From Nipponacmea schrenckii (Eukaryota > Mollusca > Gastropoda > Lottiidae): a stretch of 64,000 bases of DNA. The stretch covers positions 31,721,023 through 31,785,022 of the forward strand of contig CM060200.1 in assembly GCA_030562195.1 (NCBI GenBank), written 5' to 3'. A program made the position numbers and the translations under genes. How positions within the stretch are numbered: position 1 is the first letter of the stretch; each line of letters opens with the position of its first letter. This document shows positions 57,301 to 64,000 of the stretch, piece after piece. The notes beneath the pieces were generated by a model, which was not told where the DNA came from, searched no databases, and worked only from the letters and a program-made list of their open reading frames with translations.

Positions 57301-57845
57301 TACTCTCAACTAGCATTTGCTGGGAAAAAAACTCATGACCCTGTTGGAGATGTACCAGATGTTAAAATATATCTAGCTAAACACCTTGAAAAACTAGCTG
57401 CAGAAAACCCTGGACAGGTTTGTAATATTTATTACCAAGTAATCTGGATTCACATAGATCCTTGTGAAGTCTTGAAAACTATTATAGGTCTCTTGAAGGC
57501 CATAAATATTACTTACTATTCATTTAAAGATCTACCTCATTGAGCTTAAGTTCAGTCTGAATGAAATTCCAAGTTAATATGTAAGCAAAATATTAAATAC
57601 AAATAATTTACAACTTGAAAAATCATCAATTATACCCTTTTCTAATTTTTGTCTGGGTTCTGTAGCACTTGTAATTACATACTTCATTAAAAGTAGGACA
57701 ATTAATTTAAGTGATTATTGTTGACATATTTTAGATGTATGTGTATTTTTTTCAGATTCCTCAAGTTATCAGTGGTGGAGTACAAGAACAAGCTCAGACT
57801 TTCCTCCAACAATATCTTCAAACGGCAGGGGTAACTTTAGTATGA
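33339..57845 (+). CDS. CSE1L: exportin-2 / cellular apoptosis susceptibility protein, 26 coding exons
   Basis: Coding exons: 33339-33423, 37960-38105, 41350-41451, 41802-41947, 42338-42428, 42653-42760, 43175-43267, 44745-44912, 45058-45187, 45854-45919, 46097-46206, 46446-46538, 47224-47308, 47557-47618, 47774-47910, 48076-48179, 48387-48484, 48744-48894, 49140-49339, 51740-51837, 52110-52195, 52586-52667, 53169-53315, 57073-57170, 57287-57417, 57756-57845. All introns are GT-AG; lengths sum to 2907 nt = 968 residues plus TGA, against ~971 in vertebrates. Landmarks: [33 protein letters not shown] (importin-beta N-terminal domain), [112 protein letters not shown]. This HEAT-repeat karyopherin recycles importin-alpha to the cytoplasm with RanGTP. 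No lesion seen; introns 1, 2, 7, 19 and 23 are enlarged by transposons. Confidence 0.97.
33841..33885 (+). repeat. pearl/HINE-like tail fragment in CSE1L intron 1
   Basis: Conserved tail GCCAGTGGGCGTATGTTACC followed by the hairpin CTTGCCTGGCAAG and CTATCTT. About 150 bp of diverged core precedes it. A further ~430 bp to 34330 contains related CTCACTTTACAGGCTACAAT motifs. Confidence 0.7.
34500..37269 (+). mobile_element. pearl/HINE-like element in intron 1, interrupted by another of its family
   Basis: Head TTTTTATATGCCCACATATA at 34500 with (GTCC)n. The body (GTGAGTTATGCCCCCTTTCT) is broken at ~34761 and resumes at ~36933 with the matching continuation (TCCAATCTTTTCGAAGCTTG), showing that the copy at 34761-36932 inserted into it. 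The body repeats once more to ~37269. Confidence 0.75.
34761..36932 (+). mobile_element. pearl/HINE-like element, 2.2 kb, nested
   Basis: Head TTTTTATACGCCCACATG with GTCC/GTCG microsatellite (34800-34850), about a dozen ~160-bp cores (CTTGTAAACACTCTA ... GAACCCTATTGAAAATCA ... TTATTGCCCTTG), tail GCTGCCAGTGGGCGTATATT and hairpin CTTGCCTGGCAAG. Nearly identical to the copy at 54400-56587. The head ATACGCCCAC and the internal tail GTGGGCGTAT form an asymmetric inverted repeat. No coding capacity. Confidence 0.8.
37270..37915 (+). repeat. short pearl/HINE-like copy and inverted core repeats
   Basis: Head at 37270 with GTCC-like run (37318-37340), truncated tail CTGGTGGGCGTATAGCC at ~37535. Then two to three cores of the 161-bp type in reverse orientation (TTTGAGGCGTTTTGACTAAG ... 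CATCAATATAAATGATCAC) up to 37915, 45 bp before exon 2. Confidence 0.7.
38300..41235 (+). mobile_element. pearl/HINE-like 161-bp core arrays in intron 2, one element nested in another
   Basis: The core GAGACTACAGTTTTCATC ... CTTGACTTAGCCAAAACGC repeats with an exact 161-bp period between 39603 and 40569. An inner element starts at 39191 (TTTTTATACGCCCACATTAT, GTCC run) and ends near 41034 with GTGGGCGTATCTTGC and TAGGCAACCACTT. The outer copy is broken at ATATACTG/TTGAGTTATTGC and ends at ~41235 with the same tail. The intact arrangement of that break point is seen in the copy at 43288-44470. Confidence 0.8.
42901..43122 (+). repeat. 28-bp minisatellite in intron 6
   Basis: About 7.5 units of ATAACACATGGATGTCTGCC plus TTTGTTCG, starting at 42901, 42929, 42957, 42985, 43013, 43041, 43070 and 43098. 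Period 28 (one unit 29), so the ORFs crossing it are not coding. Confidence 0.9.
43288..44470 (+). mobile_element. pearl/HINE-like element in intron 7
   Basis: Complete unit: head TTTTTATACGCCCACATT with GTCC run, six to seven ~161-bp cores, tail GTGGGCGTATCTTGC and GGCAACCACTT. 1.18 kb. Confidence 0.8.
46599..46949 (+). mobile_element. tRNA-derived SINE in intron 12 with 15-bp target duplications
   Basis: Flanked by perfect direct repeats TTGTTTTCTGGGCTC (46584-46598 and 46950-46964). The head has pol III boxes: A-box-like TAGTGGCTCAGG (46610-46621) and B box GAGTTCAATCC (46648-46658). The body includes GGCTGTGCATGTTAAAGA, common in invertebrate SINEs. The length of ~351 bp and long target duplications indicate LINE-mediated insertion. 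Not a functional tRNA: the acceptor stem does not pair. Confidence 0.85.
49528..51681 (+). mobile_element. pearl/HINE-like composite in intron 19 (three heads, one tail)
   Basis: Heads at 49528, 49977 (with GTCC) and 50923 (GTCGGTCTCGGTCC). Between 50041 and 50880 five to six cores of GTTGTATCCACGATAGAGGC ... TGAGTTATTGCCCTTG repeat at 161 bp. The tail is at ~51640-51681 (GCCAGTGGGCGTATGTTACC, hairpin CTTGCCTGGCAAG). Either successive nested insertions or unequal exchange between copies. Confidence 0.75.
52733..53108 (+). mobile_element. short pearl/HINE-like element in intron 22
   Basis: Head TTATACGCCCACATGAATAT, two to three diverged cores, tail CTGCCAGTGGGCATATATTA with hairpin CTTGCCTAGCAAG. 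375 bp, the shortest head-to-tail copy here. Confidence 0.75.
53596..56853 (+). mobile_element. hAT-type non-autonomous element in intron 23, hosting a pearl-like copy
   Basis: Perfect 8-bp target duplications CTGCTTTC at 53588-53595 and 56854-56861. Terminal inverted repeats TAGTGCTCACACRAATA (one mismatch). Without the nested 2.2-kb copy (54400-56587) the element is ~1.07 kb, with ATTCGAAT-rich subterminal sequence and no transposase. Confidence 0.88.
54400..56587 (+). mobile_element. pearl/HINE-like element, head-deleted copy nested in the hAT element
   Basis: Near-identical to 34761-36932 over ~2.1 kb. The head goes directly from TTTTTATACG to TCCACAATTGCTCG, so ~76 bp including the hairpin and GTCC microsatellite are missing. 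One core is rearranged at ~55635-55735. Tail intact, ending ~56587. Confidence 0.85.
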
Positions 57846-58371
57846 TGGTAAACATGGCATATGAACATGCTCAATAATCCAACTTGATATTTGTATAAAG
57901 GTATTTTGCTGTGAGCAAAGACATTATTAAAGTCAAATATGCTTGAATCTTTAACAAACATGTAACTTGATCTTTTGCTGTAAAAAAATACTCTTTTAGA
58001 CATGGATGTCTATTCCAATTGTATGATGATATAAACCGAAATAGATCAGAGTTAATCATAATGTCTTTAGATGTGTTATTTATGAAGAAGATAATGAAAA
58101 AGTTCTATGATTTTTCTGTTTAGGATATTTAACTTTGTAACATCATGAAGTGCTTTTGTTGTAAATTTTTCAAAGAATTTCTTCTGCCTGCATTTTGTTT
58201 ATCTTATTTCAATCAAAATTACAGCCTAAATTCTTTAAAAATAAAAATAAAATCTTAGATGGCCTATGAACACAATCATTATATATGTTCCAAAAAGTCA
58301 TACTTGTAAATAAATTATTCCAACATTTCCTGGAATATGCCCACATCACTTGATGTCACAAAACGAATAAA
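57846..58371 (+). other. CSE1L 3' UTR with poly(A) signals
   Basis: Follows the TGA at 57843-57845. AATAAA hexamers at 58309-58314 and 58366-58371 are the plausible cleavage signals. No repeat seen. Confidence 0.6.
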
Positions 58372-58398
58372 GAAAGTTTTGGCCTTGGACGGACGGTT

Positions 58399-58623
58399 TC
58401 ATACTTTGGACTTATGACAACATGGATTATGATAGCCTATTTGGGGAATGCTGCTAATTCTATAGACAGTATAGTGGTCGTAAAATCGTAAATAAACATC
58501 TGTCATCTTACAAATAGTTATGTCGCAACCAATACATATGGCGTGTGTCCCCTCTATCAAAATAACAGCGTTGTCAAACGTCAAGAAAGAAGCAATATTC
58601 TTCTGCGTTTGTCCACTTTCCAT
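58399..58623 (-). other. minus-strand ORF, possible first exon of an unidentified gene
   Basis: 74 codons from ATG 58623 (MESGQTQKNIASFLTFDNAV ... GCDITICKM). The first ~38 codons look coding and are followed by a GTAAGA donor-like site at ~58510. Tail-to-tail with CSE1L. No family recognised; may be chance. Confidence 0.25.
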
Positions 58624-58644
58624 CTTTCAACCATGTTAACAATA

Positions 58645-59114
58645 CAGAGTGTTCTAGAAGTCTTGGGCACCTTTTAACATTGACTATCTCGAAAACCATT
58701 AAGGATATAACAACGCATTTGACATATTCCGAGAGCTTGCTGTTTCAAGTTTTTTGTGGAATATTCAAAGATGTTCAATGTGAGCACCGTTGGTCACACG
58801 GCACATATCAAGGCGATAGTCCAACTCTTCCCAAACGCGTTCCAGCATTGCGTTGTCGATTTTTGCAACAACGTCCGTTATTCGGGTCTTCAATTCATCC
58901 ACGTCTTCTGGGAGGGGAGACACATAGACCAGTTTTTTCACAACCCCCCACAAGAAGAAATCGCAGGGTGTGAGATCTGGAGACCCTGTCTAACCCTATG
59001 ACCAAAAAAGTAATGGATTTAGCATTAAAATGATACCAGTTTTATCTTAGTACCGTTCATAGTTCATCATATATATGGACTTGAAATGTGCCCAAGACTT
59101 CTGGAACACCCTTT
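58645..59114 (-). mobile_element. internally deleted mariner-like element
   Basis: TA at both ends (58643-58644, 59115-59116). Inverted termini share AGAAGTCTTGGGCAC, preceded by CAGAGTGTTCT on the left and its counterpart AAAGGGTGTTCC on the right. The inside retains the C-terminal ~80 residues of a transposase on the minus strand: LTPCDFFLWGVVKKLVYVSP, RITDVVAKIDNAMLERVWEE, LDYRLDMCRVTNGAHIEHL, stop at 58765. The catalytic domain is deleted; ~470 bp total. Confidence 0.88.
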
Positions 59115-59116
59115 TA

Positions 59117-59329
59117 TCGATATAATAGAAATGTCCTAATACGATATCTGTTTAGTACACTTTAAAAATCAGGGTGTTCAGTTTCAAAATGGCAGCAAGG
59201 TAATATAATCTTCATCTTTGTTGCAGGGCTGTTGATTTGGTCCTGTATGCTGGTCATGACCGTTTACAATTAGGGTCCGCCGGACATCAAGTATAAGTTT
59301 GACGTTAAAGAAAAAATTAAATTACCCAA
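59117..59329. other. short spacer before Penelope-like element 2
   Basis: No gene recognised. The frame KEKIKLPNNHV near 59305 may already belong to the Penelope-like protein. Confidence 0.4.
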
Positions 59330-60410
59330 CAATCACGTTTAATCAAAGAGACTCTTAACTCAAGCGCGCTGAAAGGACCATTTTAAACAACCTAAAAAAT
59401 GATAAAAGTATCATCATACGGAAAAGTGATAAAGGAAGCTCGTGTGTCATCTTAAACCGCGAAGTTTATATCAAAGAAGTTGAAAATCAATTAAACAAAC
59501 GCGAACACTACCAAATTTTAGATGCTCCGATTTTTAGAGAAACCGGCTGTATGATCAATTGCATTTTAAAGAAAATATTGAATGACAAAATTATTTCAGA
59601 TAAACAATACGATTACCTTTCGGCAAATTCTACGGCGCGTCAACGGCATATTTATACGCTCCCGAAGATCCATAAGAACCCGGAAACAGAATGGTTTTTA
59701 CCAAACATTATCCTAAGGGTCGACCAATCATTTCAGACTGCTCCATCGAATCTTATCGAGTCTCGGAATACATTGACCATTTTTTGTTACCTTTAGCGTG
59801 CCAACACCCATCTTATCTAAAAGACACATCCGATTTTGTTGAAAAAATAAAGAATTTAGAAATCCCGGAAAATGCTTTCTTCATATCAATGGACGTTAGT
59901 AGTATGTATACCAATATTGACAACGCAGCCGGTTTGAACGCTGTAAAAAAAATGCTTTGAGAGAACTTCCGATCCAAAACGGCCCGGCCCGATTCTGAAA
60001 TTCTTCAATTACTCGAAATTTGTTTAAAACGGAATGGTTTTAATTTTAATGGTAAGGTTTATCTTCAGACTTCAGGAACAGCAATGGGTAAGCGATTTGC
60101 CCCAAGTTATGCCAATATTTTCATGGCAGAATGGGAACGCGAAATTGAATTGATCTCTCCATTTAAACCACTTTTCTACCGGCGCTTTTTAGATGACATA
60201 TTTTTAATTTGGCAAAACACTATTCAGGAATTCTGGCAATACTTCGAAATTTTAAATAGCCATCACCCATCAATCAAATTAACAGCAAATATAAGTGATA
60301 ATAGAATGGACTTTCTCGACACATTCAAAGGACCGGATGATATCAAAGTATTTTTCAAACCCACTGATACACACCAACTTTTATTGAAAAGCTCTTTTCA
60401 TCCTTATAAA
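59330..60410 (+). pseudogene. Penelope-like element 2, reverse transcriptase
   Basis: Frames in order: IIIRKSDKGSSCVILNREVY, IYTLPKIHKNPETEW, KGRPIISDCSIESYRVSEYI, PSYLKDTSDFVEKIKNL, FFISMDVSSMYTNID (first Asp), FNFNGKVYLQTSGTAMGKRF, RRFLDDIFLIWQN (catalytic Asp pair), HHPSIKLTANISDNRMDFLD, VFFKPTDTHQLLLKSSFHPY. Frameshifts near 59690 and 59960 (with TGA) and a small deletion around 60325 disable it. It is cut at 60410 by a hAT-type insertion and resumes at 62211. It is closely related to but distinct from copy 1 at 12.6-23.4 kb. Confidence 0.9.
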
Positions 60411-62202
60411 CAGGAGCGTAGCGTGACCATTTTGACTGGGGGGAGTGTAACGTCTAAGTTTTACCGACGAACACGTGTAACATCAAAGTTTTACCGACGA
60501 ACACGTGTTCTTCCCGGGGCAAAAATAACTTACTCGCACTTTTAAGTATATACATTATACACGAACGAAATCCATCATTAAAGCAAATCCTAAACCTTAG
60601 AAAACCATATCAATCAGGGGTGTATCTCGAATATGCCTGAGATGGGGGACTGAAAGGTGATTTTTCCAAGGCAAGCCCTGCAGGCCAAAGGCCTTCGTAT
60701 TCGGCCCTTGCAGTGGCGGGGGGTTCGGGGGTCCTTCCCCGGAAAATTTTACATACTTGGAAACCCGGAGAATACATCTGACGCGATTTTGGAAGTCTTT
60801 TCCACTGGTCCAAATTATCAATTTTCATCGGAAAACCATATGTTTTCTATGTCCTTTTTCGACCTATTCTGCGTTTTAACGACATGGGGGGGGGGGGGGG
60901 GGGGGGGGTTTCGGCTGTTCTCCCCCTGAAAATTTTACAAACTAGGAAACCCGGAAAATACATCTGACGCAATTTTGGAAGTCGTTTCCACCGGTCAAAA
61001 TTATCAATTTTCGTCGGACAACCATATGTTTTATATAGCCGTTTTCGACCTATTCTGCGGTTTACCGACAAGTTCAGTAAAAATCACTTTTTATGTAGAC
61101 GAACAGTTTTCCGATAACATCATAACCGACACAAGGTTTCCACACTTTCGGTCAGCCAATCAGTTTTACTGAAGGCTCTATTTCCCATCCATGACCGTCT
61201 GTTATCGACCGATTCCGCGTTTTATCGACAAGTTTAGTAAAAATCACTTTAATGTAGACGAACGGTTTACCGATAACATCTTAAAGGGATAATAGGCGTT
61301 AGAATACACTCGTCCTACGGCTTATATTTGTGTTTCATATTGACTTTTAGTAAAATACCACATCCCACACTTTACCAAATTTTAAAAAGCCACAATAAAA
61401 ATATATTCGGAATTTTAAAAAAAAGTGAGCCAGCGACGATTCCATTCAGTTTGAGAATAAAAGCGTCTGGTAAATCAACGCTAAAACATCATTGTGGAAT
61501 TCAACAGTAGGGGTCAAGGACGCGTGAAAACCCACATGTTAGAGTTACTTCCCTTTATATTTACACGATTTGAAAATCGCTTGATGGATGGCTCAAGCGT
61601 TTTATGATTAACTACTTTATTTTGGGGATTTATAGGATTTTAGAGGGATTTTGATGTATAGGTAAGTCCACTGATGGATATATACTGTCATTGTCCAAAT
61701 TTGAGTGAACTTAAAATTTTATGTTCGTTCTAACGCCTATTATCCCTTTAAGAGACACAAGGTTTTCACTCTTTCGGTTAACAAATCGGTTTTACCGACG
61801 GCTCCATCTATGACCTTCTTCTATCGGCCAATTCCGCGTTTTACCGACAAATTCAAATAACGAACAGCTTACCAATAAAAAGGGTATCGGTTAACCAATC
61901 GGTTTTACCGAAGACTCCAGTCATAACCAACTTATACCGACCGATTCCGGTAGTTTCAGTAAAAAAAAAATACTTTTAATGTTGACAGTTTACTGATAAA
62001 ATCATAACCAACACAAGGTTTTTACTTTTTAGGTTAATTGGTTTTACCGACGGTCCCACCTTGCCGTCTTTTATCGACCGATCATAACCAACTCAATGTT
62101 TTGACTTTTTAGATTAATTAATCGATTCCGCGTTTTACCGACGAGTTCAGTAAAACTGGGGGGGTGTCACACCCCCCCCCCCCCCCGGTAGCTACGCCCC
62201 TG
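60411..62202 (+). mobile_element. hAT-type element (CAGGRGCGTAGC termini) inside Penelope-like element 2
   Basis: Left end CAGGAGCGTAGC, right end GCTACGCCCCTG. Flanking 8-mers CTTATAAA and ATCCTAAA (5 of 8 identical, both ending in TAAA) are a probable diverged target duplication, and the Penelope frame continues correctly across it. The interior has repeats of ACCGACAAGTTCAGTAAAAA and two versions of CCCCGGAAAATTTTAC, a run of ~25 G (60887-60911) and a nested TTAA MITE. No transposase. Confidence 0.85.
61285..61747. mobile_element. TTAA-flanked MITE nested in the hAT-type element
   Basis: Perfect 20-bp inverted termini AGGGATAATAGGCGTTAGAA with TTAA on both sides (61281-61284 and 61748-61751). 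463 bp, no ORF. The TTAA target suggests a piggyBac or Kolobok derivative. The flanking hAT repeat reads through when it is ignored. Confidence 0.9.
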
Positions 62203-62210
62203 ATCCTAAA

Positions 62211-63046
62211 CATACATTTTCAGGCATAATAAAATCGCAAGTTTTACGGTTCCGTAGAATTTGCACCAGAACAGAGGATTTTGATGATGCGTGCCAATTA
62301 GTCTTGAAGAAATTGCGAAAGCGGGGATATTCAAAACGATATCTCCGCAGCATTAAAAGCAAAACTCTTTCAGAAATTGAGAAACGGAACACAATCCTCG
62401 TTCCGGTAAACTCTAATCAATTTTTCGGATCACGGCCAGGCAGATCTACAATATGTAGAACCTGCGAGCATATTTTAACAACCAATTCCTTCTCTAATAA
62501 ACATAACGGTAAACAATACCCTATTAACGGTGAGCTTTCCTCTACCAGCACAAATATTATTTACCTTATTTCATGCGACAAATGCCACTTACAATACGTA
62601 GGCGAAACTCTTTGAGAGAAAGAATTAATGGTCATCGTTTCGACATCTACCATCACCTGGATAAACCTATTGGGAACCATTTCAATTCTTTCAACCATTC
62701 CTTAGCAGATATGAAAGTGACACCCATTGAAAAAGACATCACAGTAGAAGACACCAACCCTGAAAGTTCAAGACTATACAGGGAGAGCTTTTGGGTGAAT
62801 CAACTAAAAACTATTTCACCCTCTGGATTAAATATACAGTTTGATTCTCAAATAATCCCATTTGTTGCTCCATTCAATAACATTTCTTGCCAAGCATCCC
62901 GAATTATCAAAAGATACTATACCGAATTACAAAATAAATTTCCCACTGTTTTTTACAAAAAATTAGTCACAGCTTATTCAAAAAATAATAATCTACACGA
63001 TATACTTGTTCGTAGTAGACTTGACTCTATCGATAATGTAGAATGA
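62211..63046 (+). pseudogene. Penelope-like element 2, linker and GIY-YIG endonuclease
   Basis: Continues the RT protein: IIKSQVLRFRRICTRTEDFD, KKLRKRGYSKRYLRSIKSKT, a CRTCEHI cysteine pair, then NIIYLISCDKCHLQYVGET, the PLE form of the GIY-YIG motif with its CxxC finger. A frameshift or deletion immediately after GETL moves to the frame LRERINGHRFDIYHHLDKPI, GNHFNSFNHSLADM, ESFWVNQLKTISPSGLN, ending 63046. The catalytic Arg-containing helix (RERINGHR) is present. The endonuclease would nick target DNA for priming; this copy is dead. Confidence 0.88.
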
Positions 63047-64000
63047 CCCAACAGAACTTAATGCTCTCATTTTATTTACTATCTTTGTACTTTATAATAT
63101 ATAATAGTATGAACGACTTTATTTTTCTATAGTTGTAGCCATTAATTAATCAACTTTCTTCATTATTCCAGAAAATTTGAAGCTGTCCTTTTGATCCTGT
63201 ACTTTAATTATTTCCCTAAATTAAAATTATAAGTATTATAAATTCCTTTATTAGGTCCAAGATTTTTTATATGATAACGTTATGATTTTGTTTTATTTAG
63301 TTTATCTGCCTTATGTTGAATAGTAACTTGTTACTTTTCAATCACCCTAATCTCTATCGGTCAATTAATTTAGTTAATTCAGAGATTAACAGTAAGAGGT
63401 CGTGAATTAACAATTAACAAAGTTTGTTGGCTGATTTTAAACAACGTGTGTTTCAAACATTAAGCATTGTCAAAGAATCTGGGATTGTTTTGTTGGTTTG
63501 CTTGTTTATAAAACTTACTAACCATTTTAAAGATAACTAGCGAAAGAAAAAACAAATTAACAGATTAACACTTCATTAGCCCAATCAAACATCTTATCTT
63601 AAAATTATATTGTATCATAACGTGTTGAAATTTCTTGCAACACTTTGGGTCGTGATAAGGCATAATAGAATAGTCATTCTTACTAAATCTTCGACCCTAA
63701 GGCAATAATCACGTGGAGCCATCGTCTCGTTGATTTTTGAGGCCCTCTTATTGACTATAAGCGGATTAAATGTTTATCAAGGGTCAATTTGGGGTCCGAT
63801 AGTTTAAAGTCAATTTGTTGATCCGCGGTTTGATTACTTAAATGACATCACAGATCTTTAAGCTGCCCGCTATTTCGAAGGACGTGTCTTTGTGATTCGT
63901 CACATCACTTTGAGTGACACGGGCCATCTTAATGAGACGTACAGTCGCCCCTTTACCTCAAACATCGTAAATCTGCCTACTGAAATTAGTTGTTTTCACT
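63047..64000. other. no gene recognised
   Basis: AT-rich sequence after the Penelope stop. I see no terminal repeat, ORF of note or structured RNA. A 36-codon minus ORF from ATG ~63723 is unremarkable. Confidence 0.5.

Noticed and set aside
60597..61172. Overlapping ORFs on both strands near 60.6-61.2 kb
   Set aside because: They fall in GC-skewed repeats and a poly-G run inside a non-autonomous hAT-type element; no conserved motif.

Overview
This is a metazoan nuclear scaffold fragment, most likely from a mollusc. That assignment is an inference: the host genes carry GT-AG introns, and the repeat load includes Penelope, DIRS, another tyrosine-recombinase retroelement, Polinton-like, hAT, mariner, a tRNA-derived SINE, and pearl/HINE-like elements with ~161-bp tandem cores of the kind described in bivalves. 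Only two host genes are recognised with confidence. One is an intronless prefoldin subunit 3 (VBP1) on the minus strand at 25.66-26.23 kb. The other is an apparently intact 26-coding-exon exportin-2 gene (CSE1L/CAS) on the plus strand, 33.34-57.85 kb, whose exons sum to 2907 nt (968 aa plus stop).

Layout. 1-680: non-LTR retrotransposon fragment, then a 500-N gap (681-1180). 1.2-12.6 kb: a decayed Polinton/Maverick (adintovirus-like) block read on the minus strand: a PLA2-like domain fused to an rve integrase, an adenain-type protease, a fibre-like coiled-coil protein and a truncated unknown ORF. It is broken up by a Helentron-like repeat family, a 1330-bp tandem duplication and a 935-bp chimeric tandem duplication, and ends beside a perfect 30-bp-arm hairpin. 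12.6-23.4 kb: a three-level nest, in which a Penelope-like element is split by a DIRS-type retrotransposon that is itself split by a ~1.5 kb foldback element. 23.6-25.1 kb: decayed pearl-like core repeats. 26.5-32.5 kb: a second tyrosine-recombinase retroelement, inactivated, whose 5' part is tandemly duplicated (1985 bp).

33.3-58.4 kb: CSE1L. Introns 1, 2, 7, 19, 22 and 23 are swollen by pearl/HINE-like elements, several of them nested in one another. Intron 6 holds a 28-bp minisatellite, intron 12 a tRNA-derived SINE with perfect 15-bp target duplications, and intron 23 a hAT element with perfect 8-bp duplications that hosts a 2.2-kb pearl-like copy. 58.6-59.1 kb: an internally deleted mariner. 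59.3-63.05 kb: a second Penelope-like element (RT plus GIY-YIG endonuclease) interrupted by a hAT-type element that carries a TTAA-flanked MITE. The last 0.95 kb holds nothing recognisable.

The window is mainly a well-preserved record of layered transposition around one conserved nuclear-transport gene. The least ordinary material is the PLA2-integrase/protease/fibre block with its duplications and hairpin, and the foldback element with an open reading frame in its loop.
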